Shown here: positions 9,168 to 16,952 of the stretch, one piece after another
Layout: the number at the start of each line of letters is the position of its first letter
Numbering within the stretch: position 1 is the first letter of the stretch
Origin: Rothia sp. HMSC078H08
GTDB lineage: Bacteria > Actinomycetota > Actinomycetes > Actinomycetales > Micrococcaceae
Length of the DNA stretch: 64,000 nt
Reading direction: 5' to 3'
Assembly: GCF_001808955.1 (NCBI RefSeq)
Contig: NZ_KV795255.1
Span: 86,397 to 150,396 of the forward strand
The notes under the pieces: model-generated
Database searches by the model: none
Told to the model about the DNA's origin: nothing
Seen by the model: only the letters and a program-made list of their open reading frames with translations
Made by a program: the position numbers and the translations under genes

Positions 9168-9350
9168 GCCTGACGAGGTGAGCTGTCGGACTCGAGCATG
9201 GATTCGCTCGGCCACCGAAGTGACTTAGCCCCGAGGCCTCTCGATTGAGAAGCCGTATCCCAGCTTGGGGATTGGGTCCCCCGCTTCTGCCATATTGGGT
9301 AGACGTTCATCGAAGCGTTGGCAGAACTCAGCGGAACCGCTTCGACGGTG
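9168..9350 (-). ncRNA. Probable c-di-AMP (ydaO-yuaA) riboswitch upstream of the NlpC/P60 gene
   Basis: The 5' leader on the minus strand has the conserved blocks of the ydaO class in order. These are CTGAGTTCTGCC near the 5' end, GCGGGGGACCCA with a downstream GGGATACGGCTTCT, a variable GC-rich stem, and a 3' block GAGTCCGACAGCTCACCTCGTCAGGC split here as TCCGACAGCT and CACCTCGTCAGGC. ydaO elements are known in front of actinobacterial NlpC/P60 and Rpf wall hydrolases and turn expression off when c-di-AMP is high. The 3' edge is 16 bases upstream of the start codon, close to the ribosome site. The 5' boundary is approximate. Confidence 0.82.
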
Positions 9351-9922
9351 CCCTCTTACGATTAGGATTTGGGCACAGAAAAGAGAATACACAGAAAACT
9401 CCCAGTTGTCACCTCAATCGAACTTAAATTTTGAGCTTTCACCCCCGGAGGAACGGAGCGAGCTTGAACGACCAGAACCTCGTTTATCTGCGGATGCTTA
9501 AGCAACTTAAGGCGTTTGACTAGGCATTTCACAAGGATGCACATTCGCTTTTAATGCACCACCACCCCTTAAGGGCATGGTTCAAAACTCTTAAAAATGA
9601 GCCTCGTCTCTTAAGATTTTGCGCCCATTACCCGCTCAGAAACCGGCGTGTCTCTCAGTTTTAACCTCAGATTTAAGCGAAAAACGCGAAAAATGCACTC
9701 AAGCGCAGTTGCCAAAAAGTTAAGAGAGGAGTATATGCTCGCTCACGTGAGGGTAGTCTGAACTACTGATATACGTCGCTTAGCCCACCTTTTGTAGCCC
9801 GAATACGCCGCATTCCTCCGCTTTTGTCCGTTTCTTCCCTTATATACGGCATTTTGCGCCGATTCTTGAGCTAAATCATCCACTATCTAAGACAGTGCCG
9901 GATCCCGGGGAGTCAACGGCAC
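9351..9922. other. Long gene-free stretch upstream of the c-di-AMP riboswitch
   Basis: About 570 bases, less GC-rich than the flanks, with several scattered CTTAAG-type hexamers. It must contain the promoter of the leftward riboswitch transcript. Short frames here lack ribosome sites and coding character. I see no RNA gene. Confidence 0.4.
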
Positions 9923-9923
9923 A

Positions 9924-9968
9924 AAAAACGGTGGTACCGCCTCCTCAAGTAAGAAGGCGGTACCACCA
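9924..9968 (-). terminator. Intrinsic terminator of the DtxR-family gene
   Basis: GGTGGTACCGCCT and its complement form a near-perfect stem, and the minus strand continues GTTTTTTG. It lies about 45 bases after the stop of the metal-repressor gene. Confidence 0.92.
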
Positions 9969-10010
9969 TTTAAAGCGTGAAGCGGGATAGTAGACTCTCA
10001 AAGCTGGAGC

Positions 10011-10715
10011 TTAGAGGCTGCCACCGCGCTTGACCACAATTGCGTTTGCCACGTCCATATCCAGGGAGAGGGTGTCCTCTTCACCATCGGCGTGAACAAT
10101 CACGTCATCGTTCTGGCCAGCAACCACGGACACCGAAGCGCCGTAGACAATACCTGCGTCAGCCAGTAGCTTCAGCAGCTCAACATCAGTCTGAATGGAC
10201 TCGGGGAAGCGAGAAATGGTGAAACGATCCTCGGGACCGGAGTCGCGTGCAGCCAGGGACATGGGCACGGTGCGCTCATCATTCTTCTCGCTAGTGTGGC
10301 CCAGGTCCTCCAGGCCGGGGATAGCGTTACCGTACGGGGAGAACTTGGGATCCTTGAGCATCCCCAGGATGCGCTTCTCCACCTTGTCACTCATGACGTG
10401 CTCCCAGCGGCATGCCTCTTCGTGCACGTACTCAAGTTCCAGACCAATAATGTCGGAGAGCAGGCGCTCAGCCAGGCGGTGCTTACGCATCACCTCAACC
10501 GCCTTGTGGCGGCCTTCCTCAGTCAGTTCGAGGTGGCGATCCGGCTCAACGGTGAGCAGGCCGTGCTTCTCCATACGTGCCACAGTCTGGGAAACGGTCG
10601 GGCCGGAGTGCTCCAGTCGTTCAGCAATGCGCGCACGCATGGGGACAATGCCCTCTTCCTCCAGTTCGAGGATGGTGCGCAAATACATCTCTGTGGTATC
10701 GATAAGGTCTGTCAT
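10011..10715 (-). CDS. DtxR/IdeR-family metal-dependent transcriptional repressor
   Basis: 234 residues, the length of actinobacterial IdeR/DtxR (about 230). The N-terminal winged helix reads LIDTTEMYLRTILELEEEG with recognition helix SGPTVSQTVARMEKHGL. The dimerisation and metal-binding domain has RLAERLLSDIIGLELEYVHEEACRWEHVMSD, supplying the Glu, Cys and His ligands of the family, followed by HxxCPHG-like spacing in degenerate form (PKFSPYGNAIPG). An SH3-like C-terminal domain follows. It probably represses iron or manganese uptake genes when metal is plentiful; the family does not tell which metal. Start at ATG 10713-10715 behind GGGAGA. A dyad at 10746-10765 suggests autoregulation. Confidence 0.93.
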   Translation of the reverse strand: MTDLIDTTEMYLRTILELEEEGIVPMRARIAERLEHSGPTVSQTVARMEKHGLLTVEPDRHLELTEEGRHKAVEVMRKHRLAERLLSDIIGLELEYVHEEACRWEHVMSDKVEKRILGMLKDPKFSPYGNAIPGLEDLGHTSEKNDERTVPMSLAARDSGPEDRFTISRFPESIQTDVELLKLLADAGIVYGASVSVVAGQNDDVIVHADGEEDTLSLDMDVANAIVVKRGGSL

Positions 10716-10745
10716 ATATCTCTCCCAGCTATCACCGCAACAGTG

Positions 10746-10765
10746 CTTAGATAGCACTGCCTAAG
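10746..10765. promoter_or_regulatory. Candidate metal-repressor operator
   Basis: CTTAGATAGCACTGCCTAAG is a 20-base dyad with perfect outer arms CTTAG/CTAAG and inner AG/CT. Its ends resemble the TTAGGTTAGGCTAACCTAA iron box. It lies 30 bases upstream of the DtxR-family start codon, where an operator would overlap the promoter. Confidence 0.4.
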
Positions 10766-10826
10766 TCGTTACTTATTCAATAATCTATTATGTACTTTTT
10801 CAGCGGCTTTTGCCACGGCTTAAGTC

Positions 10827-10863
10827 ATTGAGTCGCCCAACAATAACCGTTGGACGACTCAAT
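10827..10863. terminator. Strong stem-loop downstream of the DUF3027 gene
   Basis: ATTGAGTCG-CCAAC and GTTGG-CGACTCAAT pair around a 7-base loop with a single mismatch. There is no T run on either strand, so it may be a factor-assisted terminator or an mRNA 3' end stabiliser for the leftward DUF3027 gene. Confidence 0.6.
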
Positions 10864-10925
10864 ACAACACCTTATATATACATTTTGTTAGCCCGCCCCT
10901 TAGTAAGAGGAGTGGATAGTAGGCT

Positions 10926-11687
10926 CTATTCTGCGGACTCAGCCTCGGCAGTTTCCTCTGCAGCAGAAGCGTTCTGCGCGGTTTCACTCTCCGCCGAGTT
11001 GTTCTCTACGGGCTCACCGGACTCAGCAGATTTCTCAGCATCAGACTCTGCGTTCTCCTGCGCGGCGTTCTCCTCCAGGTCTTCCGGGCGAACACGGTCA
11101 GCCCACGGAACCCAATCCGGAGCGATGAGCGCATCATCACCGGGCAGCAGACCAACCTCGCAGATCGTTGCCACGCGGGAGCGAGGCGCACGCGAGAGGG
11201 TCGCGAACCAGAACCAGCCACGGTAACCGGGCAGGGTGCACTCAAACAGGTGAGTGCTCAGGCGCTCTTCCTCGGCGCGCACGTGGTGAACCAGACCGAT
11301 AGCGTGTGCCGGGGCGATCTCTCGCACACCCTGCAGCGCTACGTCCTTAGCGGCGGCAAGAATCTCATCCACCTTGGAGGTGCGGCGCAGCTTGTGCGGA
11401 ACACCCAGGGAGGGGACACCTACCTCTTCATCCAGCGGGGTGAAGGGGTCGGGGGTGGAGTCTTCGTTCTGTTCAGTTTCTTCGGTAGCGGATTCCTCGG
11501 AAGCAGATTCTTCAGCAGGCGTCTCAGCCACCTCAGGCTCCTCAGCGTTCACGGAGGGCTGAGTCTCAGCAGGTACAGCGCTACCCTCGTCAGCGCTCTC
11601 AGGCGCGGCAGAAGGCACAACGGACTCTGCAGGCGCGTCAGTAGCGGGCGTAGTTTCGGGGAGCAGTTCAATAACCTGTTCAGACAT
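10926..11687 (-). CDS. DUF3027 domain-containing protein
   Basis: 253 residues. Both ends are long Glu/Ala/Ser-rich low-complexity tails (about residues 1-75 and 195-253). The central domain matches actinobacterial DUF3027: VDEILAAAKDVALQGVREIA, then GYRGWFWFATLSRAPRSR, then LLPGDDALIAPDWVPWADRVRPEDL. The function of DUF3027 is not known. No signal peptide or membrane segment is present, so it should be cytoplasmic. I place the start at ATG 11685-11687; an in-frame ATG at 11766 would prefix an unlike, Cys-containing segment. The acidic tails are longer than usual for the family. Confidence 0.85.
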   Translation of the reverse strand: MSEQVIELLPETTPATDAPAESVVPSAAPESADEGSAVPAETQPSVNAEEPEVAETPAEESASEESATEETEQNEDSTPDPFTPLDEEVGVPSLGVPHKLRRTSKVDEILAAAKDVALQGVREIAPAHAIGLVHHVRAEEERLSTHLFECTLPGYRGWFWFATLSRAPRSRVATICEVGLLPGDDALIAPDWVPWADRVRPEDLEENAAQENAESDAEKSAESGEPVENNSAESETAQNASAAEETAEAESAE

Positions 11688-11828
11688 ACCCCTATTAAAG
11701 CATCTCGCGTGCGCAAACAGTGCGGCGCCCGCTCCAAGCTTCGCATACGCTGTGAATTTGAGTCTCAAACCGCTAAATCTGGGGCTTCACCCATTAACAG
11801 CTGTGTGTGAGCTGATACGGTTAAATTT

Positions 11829-12101
11829 ATGAGTAATGAACCCGTACAGGACACGCGCAGTACCGCAGACCAGGCGCCCGCGCCCCTTCCCTACGCCGGA
11901 GCCATCCGCTGGCTCGGTGCAGGCGGCGCGATTCTCGCCCTGCTTTGTCTGCTCACCGGAGTTGCCATGCTCGTGATGAAGTGGGTTGGGGCAACGCCGC
12001 CCGCCCTCATGAGCCAGATTCCGCTGGTCCTCCTACCCGTCGCCTTTATCGCCCTCATGGCCGCACTCATTCTGTCGGTCATGCGCCGCAACAAGGCATA
12101 A
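11829..12101 (+). CDS. Small two-helix membrane protein
   Basis: 90 residues with a polar, Asp/Ala-rich N-terminus (about 28 residues) and two hydrophobic segments (roughly 29-52 and 62-84) ending in RRNKA. It fits an unnamed actinobacterial membrane protein family and I cannot assign a role. It lies 76 bases upstream of the two-component operon on the same strand and may share its transcript. Confidence 0.7.
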   Translation: MSNEPVQDTRSTADQAPAPLPYAGAIRWLGAGGAILALLCLLTGVAMLVMKWVGATPPALMSQIPLVLLPVAFIALMAALILSVMRRNKA

Positions 12102-12177
12102 AGATTTGAGCCGCAAGCTCACACACACATCATTCACTTATCAAGTACAGCCTGCCATTCAGAGAGAAAGATAGAGT

Positions 12178-12882
12178 ATGTCTGCTGAAGCAAAACTCCT
12201 AGTCGTCGATGACGAGTTCAACATTCTTGAACTGCTCGCCACCTCCCTGCGTTTCGCCGGTTTTGAAGTAGTCACCGCCGGCAACGGCCGCGAAGCCCTC
12301 GAAAAGGCACACGCCGAAAACCCCGACCTCATCGTCCTGGACGTCATGATGCCCGGCATGGACGGCTTCGAGGTGACCCGCCGCCTGCGCGAAAACGGCA
12401 CCACCACCCCCGTGCTCTTCCTGACCGCGAAGGACGCCACCGAAGACAAGGTCACCGGTCTGGGTGCTGGCGGCGACGACTACGTCACCAAGCCCTTCTC
12501 CCTCGACGAGGTAATCGCCCGCATCCGCGCTATTCTGCGCCGTAGCCGCAGCATCCAGGAAGAGGACGACGCCGTACTGCGCGTTGACGCACTCACCCTG
12601 AACGTGGACACCCACGAAGTGTTCCTCGGTGACGAAGAGATTGACCTCTCCCCCACCGAGTTCAACCTGCTGCACTACCTGATGCTCAACGCCAACCGCG
12701 TGCTGTCCAAGGCGCAGATTCTCGACCACGTGTGGGAGTACGACTTCAACGGCGACTCCTCCATCGTTGAGTCCTACATTTCGTACCTGCGCCGCAAGAT
12801 CGACAACAACCGTGAAAACCACGAGCCGCTCATCCACACCAAGCGCGGTGTGGGCTACATGATTCGCGGTTCTCGAGGCTAA
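12178..12882 (+). CDS. OmpR/PhoB-family response regulator, PhoP-like
   Basis: 234 residues. The receiver domain has the acidic pair DD at 11-12, phospho-acceptor Asp55 in LIVLDVMMPGMDGFEV, the conserved Thr in LFLTAKD and its Lys. The C-terminal winged helix reads DLSPTEFNLLHYLMLNANRVLSKAQILDHVWEYD with the wing SYISYLRRKID. The receiver is close to mycobacterial PhoP/TcrX in wording (SLRFAGFEV, GGDDYVTKPFSLDEV). Its targets cannot be told from here. The partner kinase starts one base after its stop, so the pair is co-translated. Confidence 0.95.
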   Translation: MSAEAKLLVVDDEFNILELLATSLRFAGFEVVTAGNGREALEKAHAENPDLIVLDVMMPGMDGFEVTRRLRENGTTTPVLFLTAKDATEDKVTGLGAGGDDYVTKPFSLDEVIARIRAILRRSRSIQEEDDAVLRVDALTLNVDTHEVFLGDEEIDLSPTEFNLLHYLMLNANRVLSKAQILDHVWEYDFNGDSSIVESYISYLRRKIDNNRENHEPLIHTKRGVGYMIRGSRG

Positions 12883-12883
12883 C

Positions 12884-14383
12884 GTGGCGCTCAAACCCCT
12901 CGACCGGATCCCCCAGTCTCTTTCCCTTCGCACCCAGCTGGTGCTCATCACCTCCATGCTCATCGCCCTCTCCATTGCGGTGACGAGCCTGGTGGCGATT
13001 TCCGCTCTGCGCGCCCAGATGGTGCACCAGCTGGACGAAGAGATGAAGAACAGCGCCCCCTCACTCGTGCAGCTGGCGACCGTGCGCCCCTCCGGCAATC
13101 AGGAACAATCCCTGAGCACCTACCGCCTGTACCTGCTCGACAAGGACGGCAACGTACTGTACTCGCTCAAGTCCGAGGACAGCGAACAGTTCAGCGAGCC
13201 GGCGTTGCAGGGCTGGACCGAAGAGAAGGTTCGCAAGCAAAATGAGGAGGCGGTCACCGTCAACTCGGTGGGCAGCTCCTCCGATTGGCGTGTGCTCGCC
13301 GTGCCCATTGAAACCAACGACACGTCAGGTTTGCCGGAGGCGGCCTCCCTCATCATTGCCATGCCGCTGAAGCAAACAAACCAGGTGGTCGCCCTCGTGG
13401 GTGTGCTGACCTTCGCGTTTGGTTTGGCGACTCTTGCCTCCGCGATTGCGATGACCTGGGTGATTGTGACCCGCACCTTCGAGCCGCTGGCTCGCGTGGA
13501 GCAAACCGCCGCCAAGATTGCTGCCGGTGACCTCTCTCAGCGTATTGAGGACTACAACCCCAGCAACGAGATTGGTAACCTCGCGGTTTCGCTGAACACG
13601 ATGCTCACCCAGATTGAAATGCTCTTCAAAGCCCGCGAGAAGAGCGAGGCGAAAATGCGCCGATTCGTGGGTGACGCTTCGCATGAGCTACGCACCCCGC
13701 TGGTCAGTATTCGAGGCTACTCGGAGCTGTACCGTCAGGGCGCTCTGCCCACCGATGAGGCGGTCGCAACCGCGATGAGCCGCATCGAGTCGGAGTCCAA
13801 GCGTATGGGTCAGCTCGTGGAAGACCTGCTGACCCTGGCGCGTATTGATGAGCGCCGCGAATCCAAGCTGGCACCCTTCGACCTGTTCAATCTCGCGGTG
13901 GACGCTAGTAACGACGCCTACGCCACGGCACCCGATCGTACGGTGTCCCTGGTGGGCCTGAACGAAGAGGTGGCACCGACCTCCGCAACCGTGCTCGGCG
14001 ACGAATCGCGTCTGCGTCAGGTCGTGGCAAACCTGCTGACCAACGCCATGCGCTACACCCCCGACGGCTCTCCCCTGGAGATTGCGGTGGGCGTGCGCGA
14101 AGAGGTTCCCGGTTTCCCGCTGTCCGTGCTGGAGGTGCGCGACCACGGCCCCGGTATTCACGGCGAGGACCGCGAGCGCGTCTTCGAGCGTTTCTACCGC
14201 ACCGATGCTTCACGTTCGCGTGAGACTGGTGGTACGGGTCTGGGCCTGTCCATTGTGGCTGCGATTATTGAGCAACATGAGGGCAGGATTCACATTGACG
14301 AGACCGATGGTGGCGGTGCTACCTTCGTGATTTCTTTGCCGTTCTATCCGCCGCCCGTCTCGGATGATCAGCTGATGAAGTAG
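12884..14383 (+). CDS. Sensor histidine kinase, partner of the PhoP-like regulator
   Basis: 499 residues from a GTG start one base after the regulator stop, with a GAGG-like site in the preceding codons. A first membrane helix spans about residues 18-42, an extracytoplasmic sensor about 43-165 and a second helix about 168-195. HAMP follows at about 196-250. The HisKA dimerisation domain carries the phosphorylated His267 in FVGDASHELRTPL. The ATPase domain shows the N box NLLTNAMRYTPDG, G1 DHGPGI, F box ERFYR and G2 GGTGLGLSIV. The sensed signal is unknown. A terminator at 14395 closes the operon. Confidence 0.95.
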   Translation: MALKPLDRIPQSLSLRTQLVLITSMLIALSIAVTSLVAISALRAQMVHQLDEEMKNSAPSLVQLATVRPSGNQEQSLSTYRLYLLDKDGNVLYSLKSEDSEQFSEPALQGWTEEKVRKQNEEAVTVNSVGSSSDWRVLAVPIETNDTSGLPEAASLIIAMPLKQTNQVVALVGVLTFAFGLATLASAIAMTWVIVTRTFEPLARVEQTAAKIAAGDLSQRIEDYNPSNEIGNLAVSLNTMLTQIEMLFKAREKSEAKMRRFVGDASHELRTPLVSIRGYSELYRQGALPTDEAVATAMSRIESESKRMGQLVEDLLTLARIDERRESKLAPFDLFNLAVDASNDAYATAPDRTVSLVGLNEEVAPTSATVLGDESRLRQVVANLLTNAMRYTPDGSPLEIAVGVREEVPGFPLSVLEVRDHGPGIHGEDRERVFERFYRTDASRSRETGGTGLGLSIVAAIIEQHEGRIHIDETDGGGATFVISLPFYPPPVSDDQLMK

Positions 14384-14394
14384 CGCTGATGCAT

Positions 14395-14443
14395 AAACCC
14401 CCGGATTGTGGAACTTGAGTGTTCTACGGTTCGGGGGTTTTGC
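14395..14443 (+). terminator. Terminator of the two-component operon
   Basis: AACCCCCGGA...TTCGGGGGTTTTG around an inner stem, ending in a T run on the plus strand, 11 bases after the kinase stop. Confidence 0.85.
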
Positions 14444-14798
14444 TGTGCCCTGGAGGCGGGACTATATCGCGGCGGGGCGATAACTCGCGGCGGCGCAAGT
14501 GAGGAGAGCGCGGGGAGGAGAAGTTGCGCGGCTCAAGAACAGCGGGGGCAACCTCGTGTGCGTCATGGCGGCGTCATTTTCGGGTGGGTTTTCGATTTTT
14601 TCGAGATGCCGGAGTGAATCTGGCGGGTTTATCCACAGATTTATTCAATAATCATTTTTCAGCTCATTTGATGCATTTTGAAAGATATAGTGATAACAAG
14701 CTTCCGGTCAGGAACTCAGCTCTTTCAGAGATCCAAACCCCAAGCACCACCACGGGGCAACCGCCCCACCCATCTCACATATCTCAAAGGAGAAAACC
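14444..14798. other. Intergenic region upstream of the WXG100 gene
   Basis: About 355 bases. The first half is GC-rich, and the second half turns AT-rich (14630-14700) and probably holds the promoter of the WXG100 gene. A good AAAGGAG ribosome site sits just before 14799. No further gene is supported. Confidence 0.4.
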
Positions 14799-15089
14799 AT
14801 GGCACAGTTCAATGTCGATTCCGAAGTCATCGCAGCCAAGAGCGCACAGGCACGATCCTACGTCGCATCCATCACCGCAGACGTCAACGGTATGACCGCA
14901 TCCCTGCACGATTTGCAGAGCTCCTGGACCGGCTCTGCATCCGCTAACTTCCAGGGTGTGCTGGACCAGTGGCACGCAACCCAGCGCCAGGTCGAAGCAT
15001 CCATCACCCAGATCAACGAGGCACTCACCCGCGCAGGCGTGAACTACGCAGACACTGAGCAGGCTAACGCCTCCATGTTCGTCGGCTAA
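14799..15089 (+). CDS. WXG100 (ESAT-6/EsxA-like) type VII secretion protein
   Basis: 96 residues, the typical size. It is all helical with the central turn SWTG (W-x-G motif, near residue 45) and the C-terminal secretion signal Y-A-D-T-E (Y-x-x-x-D/E) near residue 85. Such proteins are exported as helical-hairpin dimers by the ESX/type VII system. No second WXG100 gene, EccC-type ATPase or other secretion component is adjacent, so it is a lone Esx gene; the machinery should be elsewhere. A strong AAGGAG site precedes the ATG and a bidirectional terminator follows. Confidence 0.93.
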   Translation: MAQFNVDSEVIAAKSAQARSYVASITADVNGMTASLHDLQSSWTGSASANFQGVLDQWHATQRQVEASITQINEALTRAGVNYADTEQANASMFVG

Positions 15090-15208
15090 GGGGTCAGGGC
15101 AATAAGCCCAGAAGCCCCCAGGCAGGCGGCACGCAGGGCGGCTAAAAGGTCCGGCCGCACGGCACACCGCCCGCCAGATTCGCCAGAAGGTGGCGAACAT
15201 TTATTGAG

Positions 15209-15253
15209 AAAAACCCCGCCGCATCCTCGCAAGTGAGGATGCGGCGGGGTTTT
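15209..15253. terminator. Bidirectional terminator between the WXG100 gene and rnhA
   Basis: AAAACCCCGCCGCATCCTC and its exact complement around a 5-base loop, with A and T runs on the two sides. It serves the rightward WXG100 gene and the leftward RNase H gene. Confidence 0.93.
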
Positions 15254-15317
15254 ATTGCACGAAAATCTTTGGGCTCAAGAGCCCAATCCTTAGGAGCTGA
15301 GCGTTAGAAGCTCAGCT

Positions 15318-16778
15318 TTAGGAGGCGGGGGTCTCCTGGCGGAATCGCAGACGCCACAGACCGCGCTCAGCGTCGTAATGCCAGATGCTCGAACGGCTCA
15401 CGCGGCCACGCGCGGTGGCAACCGCCGCCATGACCAGCACGCTGGAAGAGTCCAGCACCTGCACGCCCTGCTTGAGCGGGGCACCCTGCTGGGTGAAGGC
15501 GCGTTCACGGTACTGCAGCACCGAGGAGCGGGACACCGACTTGCCGGTGGCGGTCACCCACACCAGTCGCTCGTGCAGCATGGATTCCAGCTGCGCTGCT
15601 TCCATGGCGGAGCCGCGGCTTTCGAGCAGCTGTTCTGCGGCGGAGGCTTCCTCAGGGTTCAGGACAGCGGGGTTCGGAGCAGGCGCGGCGGGAGCGGTGC
15701 GCGCGGGAGCAGAAGCGGGCGCTTCCTCCACGGGTGCCTCAACCTGAGCGGACTCTACGGTCTGTGCGGGCGCCGCGGCGGGCTCTACGGCAGGCTCTAC
15801 CGTCTGCTCTTCTGCGTGTTCTTCCGTCTCACCCAGCAGTTCCGCCGGGTCAACATCGTTCGGGTCCAGACCCGCGAACTCTTCCAGACCGGTCAGGTCA
15901 TCCTCTTCTTCCGCCTGCGCGGCAGTGGATGCCTGCTGAGCGGTCTCCTGCTGGAGCGCCAGTGCCTTTGCGTCACGCTCGGCGGCACGCTCTGCCGCGA
16001 GCGCCAGCTGTTCCTTGCGGGTGCGGACCGCCTCCGGGTCGGGGGCGTTCACCGCGGAGGCGGGGCGCAGCAGACCTGATAGGCGCAGGCTCTCCACGCC
16101 GCGCTGGGCGTTCTCAATCTCGGCTGCGGTGAATTCCTGCACGGGCAGGTGGGCATCCGCGGAAGACTCGGAGGGCGCCGGCTCAGAGAGCGCAACCTCA
16201 GGGAGGGCAGCGTCCAAGAGGGCAGGTTCTGCAGCCGGAGCGTTCACAATCGGCGCTTCAACAGCCACAGGCTCCACAGCCGCAGCCGCAGGTTCAGCAG
16301 ACGCGCCGAAGCCGGGGCCGTGCGCAGGTTCGCGGCCCTCCTGATAGGCGCGCGCGGCACCATTCGCCAGGGAATCCGCCTTCTCGTTGAGCTCGTGACC
16401 CGCGTGGCCCTTCACCCAAATAAACTCGTAGTCGCGGCCGGTCAGCGCCTGATCCAGCGCCTCCAGCAGGTCGCGGTTGAGCACGGGCTTGCCGTCGGAC
16501 TTCTTCCAGCCCTTCTTCTTCCAGCCGGGCATCCACTTGGTCAGCGAGTTAATGACGTACTGGCTATCGCAGTACACGCGCAGCTTCGCCTCCGGGCGGG
16601 ATGCGGTCGCCTCAAACAGGTCCAGAACAGCCTTAAGCTCACCCATGTTGTTGGTGCCGTGCGCCCAGCCGCCGCTCGCCCAGTGGTCGTCGTCGATATA
16701 CCATGCCCAGCCCGCCGGTCCGGGGTTGCCCAGCGCCGAGCCGTCTGCGGCGGCAATGATCTCTTGCGTGCTGTTCAC
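15318..16778 (-). CDS. rnhA: Ribonuclease HI fused to a C-terminal DUF4440/SnoaL-like domain
   Basis: 486 residues against about 150 for plain RNase HI. The first 145 residues are a complete RNase HI: Asp12 in AADGSALGNPGPAGW, Glu47 in NMGELKAV, Asp71 in YCDSQYVI and Asp134 in NEKADSLAN, with the basic handle GWKKKGWKKSDGKPV. This part should degrade RNA in RNA-DNA hybrids. About 220 residues of Ala/Glu/Pro-rich linker follow. The last 115 residues (LESMLHERLVWVTATGKSVSRSS ... SRSSIWHYDAERGLWRLRFRQ, given in parts) look like the NTF2-fold DUF4440 family. The role of the added domain is unknown. Confidence 0.9.
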   Translation of the reverse strand: MNSTQEIIAAADGSALGNPGPAGWAWYIDDDHWASGGWAHGTNNMGELKAVLDLFEATASRPEAKLRVYCDSQYVINSLTKWMPGWKKKGWKKSDGKPVLNRDLLEALDQALTGRDYEFIWVKGHAGHELNEKADSLANGAARAYQEGREPAHGPGFGASAEPAAAAVEPVAVEAPIVNAPAAEPALLDAALPEVALSEPAPSESSADAHLPVQEFTAAEIENAQRGVESLRLSGLLRPASAVNAPDPEAVRTRKEQLALAAERAAERDAKALALQQETAQQASTAAQAEEEDDLTGLEEFAGLDPNDVDPAELLGETEEHAEEQTVEPAVEPAAAPAQTVESAQVEAPVEEAPASAPARTAPAAPAPNPAVLNPEEASAAEQLLESRGSAMEAAQLESMLHERLVWVTATGKSVSRSSVLQYRERAFTQQGAPLKQGVQVLDSSSVLVMAAVATARGRVSRSSIWHYDAERGLWRLRFRQETPAS

Positions 16779-16952
16779 GGTGCCTTCTTTCTGCGCCGCC
16801 GCTCTATCGTGCGGGCGGCTGTCCGTAATGATGTCTGTGATGACTTTACCGCACCGGCGGCGAGGGTGCGTAGCGCGCGGTTACAGCTGTGGACAACCTC
16901 AAGCAGACTTGTAGCGCCATTTGCCGTAATGCCGGGCGGGTACACTAAACCT

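Noticed and set aside
14408..14617. Short plus-strand frame after the histidine kinase
   Set aside because: It begins inside the terminator stem and has no ribosome site.
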